A stretch of DNA of 64,000 nt from JAJDGF01 sp031549325 (GCA_031549325.1 JAVBQA010000074.1:1-64000); one strand, 5' to 3'. Numbered from the stretch's first letter, positions 33,392 to 43,434 are shown. The notes: generated from the letters alone by a model not told the origin. Translations and numbers: made by a program.

Positions 33392-34414
33392 ATGAAAGCC
33401 GCTGTATATTACAAGAAAAACGACCTGCGCGTGATGGACATTCCTGCGCCCGAGGTTTCTGCGCGCGACGTGCTGGTCAAGCTCAGGTTCTGCGGGGTGT
33501 GCGGAACGGATGTGCACATCTTCCACGGCGACGGCGGCGCGGCGCCGGTGCCCGAGGGCACCGTGATCGGCCACGAGATGTCGGGCGTGGTGGAAAAGGT
33601 GGGCGCAGACGTCAAAACCGTGAAAGTGGGCGACCGCGTGACGGTCAACCCCAACGAGTTCTGCGGCGAGTGCTACTTCTGTGACAACGGCATGCAGCAC
33701 TTCTGCACCCAGATGAAGGGCTATGGCACCACCTACAACGGCGGTTTTGCCGAATACATCGCCGTGCCGGACAAGCTGGTGTTCAAGCTGCCGGATGGGC
33801 TGAGTTTTGAGGCCGGGTCTCAGGCGGAAACCCTCAGCTGCTGCCTGAACGGCATCGATCTGTGCCATTTGAAGGCGGGCGCCAACGTGTTCATTCTGGG
33901 CGCGGGCCCGATCGGGCTGATGATGCTGCAGCTGGCGCGCATGGACGGCGCGGGCAAGATCGTGGTCAGCGAGCTTGTGAAAGAAAAGCGTGATCTGGCG
34001 CTGAAGCTCGGGGCTGATGTGGCGTTCGATCCGCGCGAGGAGGACGTGGCCCAGGTGCTGGCGCGCGAGTTCGACAATGTGGACTGCGTAATCGAGGCCG
34101 CCGGAACCAAAATCACCACCGAGCTGGCCATCCAGCACGCGGGCAAGGGCTGCACCGTGATGCTGTTCGGGCTGGTCGCGCCCGAAACTGAGATCACCGT
34201 GAAGCCATTTTCCATCTTCCAGCGGGAGCTGAACATCACGGCGTCCTTCATCAACCCTTACACCTTCAGCCGCTCGGTGCGCGTGCTGGGCTCGGGTCGG
34301 GTCAAAATGGACGACATCATCACCGACATCGTGCCGCTGGAGCGGATCAACGAGATCTTCACCGACGAGAAGTACAGGAAGTGCGGCAAGATTCTCGTGA
34401 AGATGCCAGACTAA
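33392..34414 (+). CDS. Zinc-dependent medium-chain dehydrogenase 1
   Basis: A 340-residue MDR alcohol dehydrogenase. Catalytic zinc ligands are Cys37 (GVCGTD), His61 and Glu62 (GHE); the structural zinc is held by Cys91, 94, 97 and 105. The Rossmann motif is ILGAGPIGLMML. This is the threonine/sorbitol dehydrogenase branch, oxidising a secondary alcohol with NAD. It has an excellent AGGAGG site. It lies 19 bases before a second MDR gene and downstream of a polyol-type transporter, so it probably oxidises the imported polyol or its product. Confidence 0.93.
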   Translation: MKAAVYYKKNDLRVMDIPAPEVSARDVLVKLRFCGVCGTDVHIFHGDGGAAPVPEGTVIGHEMSGVVEKVGADVKTVKVGDRVTVNPNEFCGECYFCDNGMQHFCTQMKGYGTTYNGGFAEYIAVPDKLVFKLPDGLSFEAGSQAETLSCCLNGIDLCHLKAGANVFILGAGPIGLMMLQLARMDGAGKIVVSELVKEKRDLALKLGADVAFDPREEDVAQVLAREFDNVDCVIEAAGTKITTELAIQHAGKGCTVMLFGLVAPETEITVKPFSIFQRELNITASFINPYTFSRSVRVLGSGRVKMDDIITDIVPLERINEIFTDEKYRKCGKILVKMPD

Positions 34415-34433
34415 CGGTAGGAGGATCAGATCC

Positions 34434-35468
34434 ATGAAAAACCGCGCGTATTTCCTGACTGAACTTGAAAAGCTGGAGCTTCGCGAGATCCCCATGCCCG
34501 AGGTGGGCGCGGACGACGTGCTGGTGCAGATCAAGTCGGTGGGCATCTGCGGCTCGGACGTGCACTACTACGCCAAGGGAAACATCGGCGATTTTGTGGT
34601 GGAGTTCCCGTTCATCCTGGGCCATGAGTCCGCCGGCGTGGTGACCGAGGTGGGCAAGAACGTCAGGCACCTCAAGGCGGGCGACCGCGTCTGCATGGAG
34701 CCGGGCATCCCCTGCGGCCACTGTGAACAGTGCCTCAGCGGGCGTTACAACCTGTGCCCCGATGTGCGCTTCTGGGCCACGCCCCCCTACCACGGCTGCC
34801 TGTGCGACTATGTGGCGCACCCCGCCGCCTTCACCTTCAAGATTCCGGACAACATGTCCTTCACCGAAGGCGCGCTCATCGAGCCGCTGGCCATCGGCAT
34901 CAACGCCGCGCTGACGGGCGATGTGAAGCTGGGCGACACGGTCGTGATCTTCGGCTCGGGCTGCATCGGCCTGGTCACGCTGCTCGCCGCCAAGGCCTAC
35001 GGCGCGACGCAGGTCATCGTGTGCGACATCCTGGATAAGCGCCTGGAGACCGCGCGCAAGCTCGGCGCGACGACCATCAACTCCAAGGATGTGGACGTGA
35101 TCGCGAAAGTGATGGAGCTGACGGGCGGCAAGGGTGCAAACGTGGTCATCGACTGCTGCGGCATCAGCCTGACCGTCGCCCAGAGCCTCAGAATCGCCAA
35201 GCCTGCCGCCAAAGTGGTGCTGGTGGGCCTTGGGGAGGACGACATCAACCATTTGCCCCTCGCCATGCTCTCCACCAAGGAGCTGGACGTGCGCTCCATT
35301 TTCCGCTACCGCAACCTCTATCCGACCGCCATCAACGCCGTCGCCGGCGGCGTCATCGACATCTCCGGCATCGTCTCCAACGAGTATCCCTTCGAGCAGG
35401 TACCCCACGGCTTCGCCGAGACCCACAAGAACGCGAAAGACGTGGTGAAGGGCGTAATCACATACTGA
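34434..35468 (+). CDS. Zinc-dependent medium-chain dehydrogenase 2 (sorbitol/xylitol dehydrogenase-like)
   Basis: A 344-residue MDR enzyme with catalytic Cys39, His64 and Glu65 (LGHESAGVV) and structural Cys94, 97, 100 and 108. The segment SDVHYYAKGNIGDFVVEFPF matches L-iditol (sorbitol)/xylitol dehydrogenases, which turn polyols into ketoses with NAD. The coenzyme motif is IFGSGCIGLV. The TAGGAGG site precedes ATG 34434. Last gene of the polyol cluster. With the SDR and the first MDR gene it gives three dehydrogenases for one transporter, suggesting several polyol substrates. Confidence 0.93.
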   Translation: MKNRAYFLTELEKLELREIPMPEVGADDVLVQIKSVGICGSDVHYYAKGNIGDFVVEFPFILGHESAGVVTEVGKNVRHLKAGDRVCMEPGIPCGHCEQCLSGRYNLCPDVRFWATPPYHGCLCDYVAHPAAFTFKIPDNMSFTEGALIEPLAIGINAALTGDVKLGDTVVIFGSGCIGLVTLLAAKAYGATQVIVCDILDKRLETARKLGATTINSKDVDVIAKVMELTGGKGANVVIDCCGISLTVAQSLRIAKPAAKVVLVGLGEDDINHLPLAMLSTKELDVRSIFRYRNLYPTAINAVAGGVIDISGIVSNEYPFEQVPHGFAETHKNAKDVVKGVITY

Positions 35469-35504
35469 TGGGGAACGCCGGGCACCGCCCTCGGAGCCCC
35501 GCCC

Positions 35505-35542
35505 AAAGGATCGAGCCCTTCAGAAAGGATCGAGCCCTTCAG
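35505..35542 (+). repeat. 19-bp perfect tandem duplication
   Basis: The unit at 35505-35523 (AAAGGATCGAGCCCTTCAG) is repeated without change at 35524-35542. Each unit contains a short inverted repeat (AAGG/CCTT). Confidence 0.9.
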
Positions 35543-35558
35543 ACCCCAACACCGTAAC

Positions 35559-35585
35559 CGCGGGCGCACTGTGTGCGCCCGCGTT
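35559..35585 (+). terminator. Hairpin ending the polyol cluster
   Basis: Perfect 11-bp stem CGCGGGCGCAC/GTGCGCCCGCG (35559-35569, 35573-35583) followed by only two T residues; probably a terminator. Confidence 0.6.
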
Positions 35586-35640
35586 CATTCCGTGTAAATG
35601 GGGTTCACGATGTCCCACCCGGGGCGCAGCCCCTGCATCG

Positions 35641-36399
35641 TCATCCCAGAACGACCTCCACCGGGCAGTGGTCGGATCCAAAGACCTGGGAGAGGATGGC
35701 GGCGGACTGGAGCCGGGGAAGGAGCTTTTCGGAGATGACGAAGTAATCGAGGCGCCAGCCGGAGTTGTTGGCGCGGGCGTTTCCGAAGTAGCTCCACCAG
35801 CTATAGGCGTCCTTCTGATCGGGGTAAAGGTGGCGAAAGCTGTCGATGAATCCGGCCCCGAGCAGCTGCGTGAATTTGTTGCGCTCGTCGTCGGTGAACC
35901 CGGCGTGCATGCGGTTGGCGCGCGGGTGCTTGATGTCGATCTCCTGGTGGGCGACGTTCAGGTCGCCGCAAGTCACGACGGGCTTGACTTTCTCCAGCTT
36001 CAGCAGATATTCGCGGAAGGCGTCGTCCCAGCGCATGCGGTAGGCGAGGCGGCGCAGCTCGTCCTGCGCGTTGGGCGTGTAGCAGTTCACGAGATAAAAA
36101 TCCTCAAACTCGCAGGTGATGACGCGGCCCTCGTGGTCGAACTCGTCGATGCCCAAGCCAAAGCTGACGCTGATGGGTTTCACGCGCGTGAACACGGCGG
36201 TACCGGAATACCCCTTCTTCTCGGCGCTGTGGAAGATCTGCTCGTAGCCGGGGAGCGCCAGCGCCACCTGTTCCTGCAGCACCTTGATCTCCTGCAGGCA
36301 CACGACGTCGGCGTCCAGCGCGCGGAAGCTGTCCTCGAAGCCCTTGGTCAGGCAGGCGCGCAGCCCGTTCACATTCCACGAAATCATCTTCATCGGCAT
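35641..36399 (-). CDS. Exodeoxyribonuclease III
   Basis: A 252-residue AP endonuclease/3'-exonuclease of the ExoA/XthA family. Conserved blocks: ISWNVNGLRAC (Asn site), VVCLQEIK (catalytic Glu near residue 37), CGDLNVAHQEID (Asp/Asn), WRLDYF and the terminal GSDHCPV His. It repairs abasic sites and 3'-blocked ends in the cytosol. Start ATG 36399 follows AAAGGATG; the ATG two codons later is also possible. Divergent from the inositol monophosphatase gene across a short gap. Confidence 0.95.
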   Translation of the reverse strand: MPMKMISWNVNGLRACLTKGFEDSFRALDADVVCLQEIKVLQEQVALALPGYEQIFHSAEKKGYSGTAVFTRVKPISVSFGLGIDEFDHEGRVITCEFEDFYLVNCYTPNAQDELRRLAYRMRWDDAFREYLLKLEKVKPVVTCGDLNVAHQEIDIKHPRANRMHAGFTDDERNKFTQLLGAGFIDSFRHLYPDQKDAYSWWSYFGNARANNSGWRLDYFVISEKLLPRLQSAAILSQVFGSDHCPVEVVLG

Positions 36400-36467
36400 A
36401 ACATCCTTTACTTGCGTGTGCTATGATTGTACCAGTTTTCGAGCGCTGTGTACAGGGGTGGTTTTTG

Positions 36468-37265
36468 ATGGAGCTTCGGGAAAAGCTGGCGCTGGCCGAG
36501 CGCACGGCCCGGGCGGCGGGCGCGCTGCTTTTGTCCACGCGGGATTTCAAGGTGGAGCAGAAGGCTGCGCACGACTTCGTGACCGAGATGGACATGGCGT
36601 CCGAGCGGCTGATCCGGGAGGCGCTGCTGTCGGCCTGTCCGGAGGACGGCTTCTTTGGCGAGGAAACCGGCAAGACCGCCGGCTCCGGAGGCGTCTGGAT
36701 CGTCGACCCCATCGACGGCACGACCAACTTCATCCGGGGCATTCCGATCTACACGATTTCAATAGGCTACCAACAGCACGGAGAGCTGCTGCTGGGGGCT
36801 GTTTACTGCCCGCTGCTGGACGAGATGTTCCTGGGAATGAAGGGACAGGGTGCCACGCTGAACGGGCAGCCGATCCACACATCCAACGTGTCCGCTGCGG
36901 GCGACGCCATCGTGGGGATCAGCTTCGCGCACCGGAATGAGGACAACAAAAAGCGCATGGCGAAGGTGCTGCAGCTGTTCAACGAGCTGGACGACGTGCG
37001 CAGACTGGGCTCGGCGGCGTATGACCTGTGCTGCGTGGCCATGGGCCGGTTCGAGGCGTTTGTGGAACTGGGTTTAAACCTGTATGACATCGCGGCGGGC
37101 GTGGTGATTCTGCATGAGGCTGGCGGCCGGGCAACCGGCTGGCCAGGCGAGGCGGATTGCACGGTGACCGGGAATGTGTTGGCCGGAAATGGGACGATCA
37201 ACGGGTATCTGGCGTCGCGGATACTGCTCTCGGAGAAGGCGCAGGATCCAGCCGCGCGCGGATAG
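36468..37265 (+). CDS. Inositol monophosphatase family phosphatase
   Basis: A 265-residue Mg-dependent phosphatase. Metal ligands lie in FFGEETG (Glu) and WIVDPIDGTTNF (two Asp), with the C-terminal Asp in GLNLYDIAAGVVILHEAGG. It could dephosphorylate inositol phosphate, a sugar phosphate or 3'-phosphoadenosine compounds (CysQ-like). ATG 36468 is used because the fold starts there; an upstream ATG at 36423 would begin almost at the promoter. An extended -10 box (TGCTATGAT, ending 36427) lies upstream. It ends three bases from the convergent TPM gene, with no terminator visible. Confidence 0.9.
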   Translation: MELREKLALAERTARAAGALLLSTRDFKVEQKAAHDFVTEMDMASERLIREALLSACPEDGFFGEETGKTAGSGGVWIVDPIDGTTNFIRGIPIYTISIGYQQHGELLLGAVYCPLLDEMFLGMKGQGATLNGQPIHTSNVSAAGDAIVGISFAHRNEDNKKRMAKVLQLFNELDDVRRLGSAAYDLCCVAMGRFEAFVELGLNLYDIAAGVVILHEAGGRATGWPGEADCTVTGNVLAGNGTINGYLASRILLSEKAQDPAARG

Positions 37266-37268
37266 GGG

Positions 37269-37772
37269 TCACAGGCCGACGTTGTAGATCTCGCGCATGC
37301 GAACCACCAGCGCGTCAAACAGCTTCAGCGCGCCCTGCTGATACGCTTTCGCGGCGAAGTCAGGCTCCAAATACACCTGAAGCAGCTCGGCCACCTCGCC
37401 ATTCGTGATGACTTCATCGATCCCCTTGCCAGTCAGCATGGCATAATCGTCGTCGTCAATCGCCAGCAGGATCAGAACGCCATTGTTGCGCTCGGCGCTG
37501 CCAATCCCCCACCGGTTAAACAACGCCTGTGCATAGTCCATGATGTCTGCGCCGCCGGTGGTTTTGACCGCCACCACACAGATCTGACCGCCGCAAGCGG
37601 CGTACAGATCGTCGTTGCTGTGGACGATATGCGCCTGAGCAGAATCGTCCAGCACGCCCACCTGATCCAGCACGTAGTAATCCGGCGTGGGATCGGGGAC
37701 GGAAATGGCCGGGGCGCCCAGCGCGAGGGACAGCAGTGCGCTGAGCAGCAGCGCGATCAGTTTGCTTAGCAT
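37269..37772 (-). CDS. TPM-domain secreted protein (short)
   Basis: A 167-residue protein with a signal peptide (1-21) and one TPM domain (formerly DUF477). The segment YVLDQVGVLDDSAQAHI and the acidic loop LLAIDDDDYAMLTGKG are typical. Unlike the preceding gene it has no C-terminal membrane segment or Gly-rich tail, so it is probably released or wall-associated. The domains of the two TPM proteins are clearly paralogous (WGIGSAERNNGVLIL against WGIGDNAKNNGVLIL), pointing to a local duplication. It follows its paralogue by five bases. Confidence 0.88.
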   Translation of the reverse strand: MLSKLIALLLSALLSLALGAPAISVPDPTPDYYVLDQVGVLDDSAQAHIVHSNDDLYAACGGQICVVAVKTTGGADIMDYAQALFNRWGIGSAERNNGVLILLAIDDDDYAMLTGKGIDEVITNGEVAELLQVYLEPDFAAKAYQQGALKLFDALVVRMREIYNVGL

Positions 37773-37777
37773 AGGCG

Positions 37778-38728
<951 letters not shown>

Positions 38729-38758
38729 GACGCAACCCTCCTTCGCGCGGCGGCCGGT

Positions 38759-39325
38759 TTACTCAAACAGTTGCAGCGGTTTCACGCCGGTGAATCCCGC
38801 CACCAGGTTCGCCGGAAACTTGCTGATGGACTCGTTGAATGTGCGCGCCTCGGAGTTGTACATGTCACGGCTGATGGTGTCGGCGCGCGACTTGATCTCC
38901 TTGTAGGCCGAATACACGTTGCTCTTGTCGGCCTCGGTCATGCTCGTCTGCTCGAGCGTGCTGTACAGGTCTTCGATCGCGCGGGTCAGCTTGGTGTTGG
39001 CCGTGTGCCGTCCAGCCAGCCGCTGATCGGCCGGCAGCTTGCTGGAATCGGTCAGCTCCTGGCACGCTTGGTCGGCGGCGACGAGCGACGCGTTGTCCGC
39101 AGCCAGGTATTTTTTCGCGATAGAGACCATCACATACGCCTTGTCAGCCCGCACGTCCAAATCGCGGTTGATGGACAGGCCGTCCTTCTGCGCGCCGTCT
39201 GTGAAGATCTGCTCGGTTCCAAAGCGCATGTTTTTCATCGCGCCGCCGCCGCTGAACGACACCGAAAACAGCACCGCCAGCACCAGCACGATCCACGCGA
39301 TGACGCGGTTTTCTGATAAGCGCAT
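38759..39325 (-). CDS. LemA family protein
   Basis: A 188-residue protein with one N-terminal membrane helix (VIAWIVLVLAVLFSVSF) and a long helical domain that ends with the LemA-type region MYNSEARTFNESISKFPANLVAGFTGVKPLQLFE. That closing block is the diagnostic one. The N-terminal part is shorter and more divergent than in standard LemA. Function is not established. ATG 39325 follows AAGGAGG. It lies between telA and the TPM genes on one strand, 75 bases after telA, so the five genes probably form one operon. Confidence 0.88.
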   Translation of the reverse strand: MRLSENRVIAWIVLVLAVLFSVSFSGGGAMKNMRFGTEQIFTDGAQKDGLSINRDLDVRADKAYVMVSIAKKYLAADNASLVAADQACQELTDSSKLPADQRLAGRHTANTKLTRAIEDLYSTLEQTSMTEADKSNVYSAYKEIKSRADTISRDMYNSEARTFNESISKFPANLVAGFTGVKPLQLFE

Positions 39326-39400
39326 GGGCGCAAGCCTCCTTGGGTTATCGATTGATGGGACGGCGGGTTCCCCCACCGCCCCACGATTGGTCTGCCTGGA

Positions 39401-40813
39401 TTACATGCCTTCCGGCGGCTTTTTTACGTCCGGATCGAGCGTGAGGGTGATGCCGTCGGAGGTGGTCATGGGCGGGGCCGCCGCCGGGGCCTTGGCCGCC
39501 GGGGCGGCGGGCGCGATGCCGCCGTTGGGCTTGACGACGTCGGTGCGGACCTCCATCATCTTGGCCTTCAGCTGGTTCTCGATGCTCAGCAGCTCCTGCT
39601 CGGCCTGGGCGCGCTTGGCCTTGCCCTCGGCCTGGATGTCCAGCACCTCGTCCATGGTCTGGATCAGCTTGGCGTTGGTGGCCTTGAGCGTCTCGATGTC
39701 CACAATGCCGCGCTCAGATTCCCTGGCCACATCCACCGTGGCCTGATGCAGCATGTCCGCGTTCTTCTTGAGCAGATCGTTGGTGAGGTCGGTGACCTCG
39801 CGCTGGGCCTCCATGGCGTCCTGCGTGTGGGCGATGCCCATGGCCATGACCATCTGACTCTTCCACAGCGGGATGGTGTTGACCAGCGAGGACTGGATCT
39901 TCTCGGCCATCAGCTGGTTGCTGTTCTGCAGCAGCCGGATCTGGGGCGCCATCTGGATGCTGATGTTGCGGGTCAGCTCCAGGTCGTAGATCTTCTTCTC
40001 AAAGCGGTCGATCTTGTTGGCCAGGTCGTTGGCGGCCTGGGCGTCTTCCGGCAGGCCCGACCGCGTGGCCTTGTCGCGCGCGGCCACAAGGTCGGTGGCG
40101 CGCACATCGGCGATGCGCTTTTTGCCGGCCTCGATGTACATGGACAGCTCCTTGAAGTACTTCAGGTTCTCATCGTAGAGCTGATCCTGCGTGGCGATGT
40201 CCTTCAGCAGCTGCACCTGGTGCTGCTCCAGGCCGTCCACGATCTTGTTGACGTTGTTCTCGGCGGTATCAAACTTGTTCTTCAACGACTGCAGCTTATC
40301 CACATGCTTCTTGAAGAAGCCGAAGATGCCGCCCTTCTGGTCGTCGTCGATGGAGAAGCCCTTGAGCTCGGTCACCAGGCCCGAGATCATGTCGCCAACG
40401 TCGCCGAGGTCCTTGGTCTGCACATTCTTGAGCGCGCTGTCCGAGAAACTGGCGATGGCCTGCTGGGCGCTGGCGCCGTAGGAAAACACCAGGTTGCTGT
40501 CGGTAACGTCAATTTTCTTGGAGAACTCGCTGATGATCTGCTGCTCCTGGGGCGTGAAGTTGGTCTGAACATCAGAGACCTGGGTCATCGGACGGTCGCC
40601 CAGCAGCGACTCATCTGCAGAGGCCTTGGCGGCCCGGCTGACGGACGCGACTGCCTGCGCGGTCTGCTGCGACACTTCTTCCACCGCCTTGGCGATGTCA
40701 GGCGCGCCCGGAACGCTGCCCGGCATGATCGGATCCGCGTTGAAAGGGGTCTGCGCGGGCTGCGTTTCTCCGCCCTGATCCTGGCCGTTGGTCACTTTGA
40801 TGTCGTCTGACAT
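39401..40813 (-). CDS. TelA/toxic anion resistance family protein
   Basis: A 470-residue, soluble, mostly helical protein. The core (about residues 90-420) has TelA features: GFFKKHVDKLQSLKNKF, the repeated coiled-coil helices, and the segment IPLWKSQMVMAMGI. The N- and C-terminal ends are low-complexity and rich in Ala, Pro and Gln. Members are annotated as tellurite or toxic-anion resistance, but the biochemical role is unclear; B. subtilis YaaN sits next to xpaC, as here. The start overlaps the xpaC end by 22 bases. Confidence 0.92.
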   Translation of the reverse strand: MSDDIKVTNGQDQGGETQPAQTPFNADPIMPGSVPGAPDIAKAVEEVSQQTAQAVASVSRAAKASADESLLGDRPMTQVSDVQTNFTPQEQQIISEFSKKIDVTDSNLVFSYGASAQQAIASFSDSALKNVQTKDLGDVGDMISGLVTELKGFSIDDDQKGGIFGFFKKHVDKLQSLKNKFDTAENNVNKIVDGLEQHQVQLLKDIATQDQLYDENLKYFKELSMYIEAGKKRIADVRATDLVAARDKATRSGLPEDAQAANDLANKIDRFEKKIYDLELTRNISIQMAPQIRLLQNSNQLMAEKIQSSLVNTIPLWKSQMVMAMGIAHTQDAMEAQREVTDLTNDLLKKNADMLHQATVDVARESERGIVDIETLKATNAKLIQTMDEVLDIQAEGKAKRAQAEQELLSIENQLKAKMMEVRTDVVKPNGGIAPAAPAAKAPAAAPPMTTSDGITLTLDPDVKKPPEGM

Positions 40814-41463
40814 TGCTGTTGATCCTCCTTAATCACCTGTTTTATTCCTTCATCGGTCAGGCCATCGCCTGCCATCATGGTCTCAAGCACAGAGACGTCG
40901 CTGGTCATGTCCATCGCTTCGTCCTTGTAGAGGTTGTCCAGCTGCTTATCGAAGGCGCCTGAGATCATATCCAGGCTGTTTTCGACGCTCGACATGGCCT
41001 TTTTGATCTGCTCGCCGCCGCTGCCCAGCGAAGCGAGCGTCTTGTATTGCTCGAGCAGCTTGGAGGTGGTGGGCAGATAGTAATTCATGAACCTGCGCAC
41101 CTGGTCGGCGCGGTCCTTCTTTGCCGCCACCGAGTCCAGGATCTGCGCGCCTGTTTTTTCGAGGCGGCCGATCTTCTGCGTGATCGCGGACGAGGCGATG
41201 CCTGCGTTGGCGTCCTTGATCTTCCGCAGGTCGTCCCGGCTCTGCCTGAGCAGCGCATCCACCTGGGCGTCGCCGCTGGTGGGCGCGATCTCGATCTGCC
41301 TGCCCGGGAAGAATTTTCCCGCCGCCAGGCTGGCCACCGCCGACAGCCCGGCGGCCATCAGCAGATACCCAAGCTGATACAGCGGAAACACCAGCCCGCT
41401 CAGAATCCAGACCGCGGCCGCGATGTAAATCGGTATGGCTGACTTGATCAGCTTGGTTTTCAT
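40792..41463 (-). CDS. XpaC-like membrane protein
   Basis: A 223-residue protein with two N-terminal membrane helices (about 8-26 and 30-48) and a cytosolic helical domain. The block VRRFMNYYLPTTSKLLEQYKTL is the hallmark of the XpaC family, named from 5-bromo-4-chloroindolyl phosphate hydrolysis in Bacillus, whose real function is uncertain. ATG 41463 follows GAGGTG; the GTG three codons upstream is less likely. First gene of the XpaC-TelA-LemA-TPM-TPM operon, with a promoter at 41483-41511. Confidence 0.9.
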   Translation of the reverse strand: MKTKLIKSAIPIYIAAAVWILSGLVFPLYQLGYLLMAAGLSAVASLAAGKFFPGRQIEIAPTSGDAQVDALLRQSRDDLRKIKDANAGIASSAITQKIGRLEKTGAQILDSVAAKKDRADQVRRFMNYYLPTTSKLLEQYKTLASLGSGGEQIKKAMSSVENSLDMISGAFDKQLDNLYKDEAMDMTSDVSVLETMMAGDGLTDEGIKQVIKEDQQQCQTTSK

Positions 41464-41482
41464 GCGCAACACCTCAGGCTAT

Positions 41483-41511
41483 ATTGTAGCGTATTCCCCG
41501 TTAACATGCAA
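41483..41511 (-). promoter_or_regulatory. Promoter of the XpaC-TelA-LemA-TPM operon
   Basis: Minus strand TTGCAT (41506-41511), 17-base spacer, TACAAT (41483-41488), just upstream of the ribosome site. Confidence 0.6.
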
Positions 41512-41711
41512 TGAATAATTGTGCGAAATCATGGTTTTGGTGCCTGAAAGCCGCAATTGCGCGGCTCAACATCGAATGGCAAGGGAACATGACCCTCCGC
41601 GCGCAGGCTCTGCCCGGGGAGGCGGCCCCCGCCCCCGGAACTGGCGGACAGCCATAGGCCGCCCCTACGATGTCTGTGGAGGCGGCCTATGATCGTCCGG
41701 GTCTCCCCGAT

Positions 41712-43385
41712 TTATGCATCCGTTTTCTTGGCGCGCGGTTTGCGCGCGGGTTTCTCAGCGGCGGGCGCGGCGAGATCGGCCTTCTTGGCGGCGGGTTTTT
41801 TCGCGACCGGAGCCTTCTCGACCGGGGCCGCTTGGGTGAGCGCATCCGCCTTTCTGATGGCGGGCTTCTTGGCGGCAGGCTTTTTCTCCAAAGCCGCCTC
41901 GGGCTCCGGTTTCGGCGCGTCCGTCTTCTCCGCCTTGTCCCTCTTGGCGCTGTCGATCAGCTTCTTGTACAGATCCAGGTAGTGGTGCGCCGACTGATCC
42001 CAGCCATACTGGCCCTTCATGGCGCGCTCGACCAGCTGGTGCCACCCCTCGGGGCGTCCACGGTAGCAGCCGACGGCCTGCTCGATCACGGCCAGCATGT
42101 CGTGGGCGTTGTAGTTGAAGAAGGTGAACCCATTGCCGCCCCCATTGAACTCGTTGTAAGCCAGCACAGTGTCCCGCAGACCGCCGGTCTCCCGCACAAT
42201 GGGCAGCGAGCCGTAGCGCATGGAGATCATCTGGGACAGGCCGCAGGGCTCAAACATGGAGGGCATCAGGAACATGTCAGACGCAGCGTAGATCTTGTGC
42301 GCCATCTGGTGATTCATCTCGATGCGCGCCGCCAGCTTGCCCTGATACTTCCACTGGGCCCAGCTGAACAAATCGATGTATTTGTCTTCGCCCATGCCGA
42401 GCACGACCATCTGCGCGCCGGTGCTCATGATGCCGTCGAGCACCCTTTCCACCAGATCCAGCCCCTTCTGGCCGGACAAGCGGCCAACCATGCCAATCAG
42501 CGGAATGTCCGCGCCGACTTCCAGCCCCAGCTCCTGTTGCAGCGCCAGCTTGTTTTCGACCTTCAGCGGGAAGCTGTCAAAGCCGTAGTTGCGCGCGATC
42601 AGCGGGTCTGTCTCGGGATTATACTCGTCGGTGTCGATGCCATTCAGGATGCCCTGAAGATCCCCCGAACGCGCGCGCAGCAGGCCATCCAGCCGCTCGC
42701 CATAAAAAGCGGTCTGAATCTCGCTGGCGTATGTGGGCGACACGGTGGTGATCTTGTCCGAGAAGGTCAGGCCGCCCTTCATGAAGCTGCACTGGCCGTA
42801 AAACTCCATGTGGTCGGCGGTGTAAGCCAGCGCGCCCAGCGACACCAGATCCTCGATCTCATTGATCGGAAACATCCCCTGATACTGCAGGTTGTGCACG
42901 GTGAACACGGTCCTGAGCTTTTTGTAGGCGGGCAGCACACGGTACTGGATCTCCAGCATCGCCGGGATCAGGCCGGTCTGCCAGTCGTTCAGCTGCAGCA
43001 CGTCGGGCATGAACTTGATCTGGGGCAGCGCCTCCAGCACCGCGCGGCAGAAGAACGCAAACCGCTCGCCCTCGTCGCCGCCCAACCCGTAGATATACGG
43101 CCGGCCGAAGTAGTACTCGTTGTCGATGAAATAGTAGGTGATGCCGTTCAGCTCCAGCTTCTCGATGCCCACGTACTGGCGGCGCCAGCCGAGGTTCACG
43201 TAGAAGTAGAGCACGTGCTCCATCTTGCTGCGCCACTCGTAGGAGATGGCGCTGTACAGCGGCGTGATCACGCGCACGTCCACGCCCTGCTTCTTCAGCT
43301 CTTTGGGCAGCGCGCCGACCACATCGGCCAGACCACCGGTCTTGGAGAACGGCACACACTCCGACGCGACAAACAGAACTTTCAT
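41712..43385 (-). CDS. glgA: Glycogen synthase with Lys/Ala/Pro-rich C-terminal tail
   Basis: A 557-residue GT5 glycogen synthase. The N-terminal ADP-glucose motif is FSKTGGLADVVG (about 14-25). The C-terminal donor-site block is FEPCGLSQMISMRYGSLPIVRETGGLRDTV. The catalytic part ends near residue 480 (YLDLYKKLIDSAKR). The last 77 residues are a low-complexity tail of repeated PAAKKPA-type units, like histone H1 tails, and are not part of normal GlgA. It elongates glycogen from ADP-glucose. ATG 43385 is placed 9 bases after GGAGG. Third gene of glgC-glgD-glgA. Confidence 0.95.
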   Translation of the reverse strand: MKVLFVASECVPFSKTGGLADVVGALPKELKKQGVDVRVITPLYSAISYEWRSKMEHVLYFYVNLGWRRQYVGIEKLELNGITYYFIDNEYYFGRPYIYGLGGDEGERFAFFCRAVLEALPQIKFMPDVLQLNDWQTGLIPAMLEIQYRVLPAYKKLRTVFTVHNLQYQGMFPINEIEDLVSLGALAYTADHMEFYGQCSFMKGGLTFSDKITTVSPTYASEIQTAFYGERLDGLLRARSGDLQGILNGIDTDEYNPETDPLIARNYGFDSFPLKVENKLALQQELGLEVGADIPLIGMVGRLSGQKGLDLVERVLDGIMSTGAQMVVLGMGEDKYIDLFSWAQWKYQGKLAARIEMNHQMAHKIYAASDMFLMPSMFEPCGLSQMISMRYGSLPIVRETGGLRDTVLAYNEFNGGGNGFTFFNYNAHDMLAVIEQAVGCYRGRPEGWHQLVERAMKGQYGWDQSAHHYLDLYKKLIDSAKRDKAEKTDAPKPEPEAALEKKPAAKKPAIRKADALTQAAPVEKAPVAKKPAAKKADLAAPAAEKPARKPRAKKTDA

Positions 43386-43434
43386 ATGCATCAACCTCCG
43401 ATGGGATATTTGGTGGGTTTTGCGCGGCGTCGCC

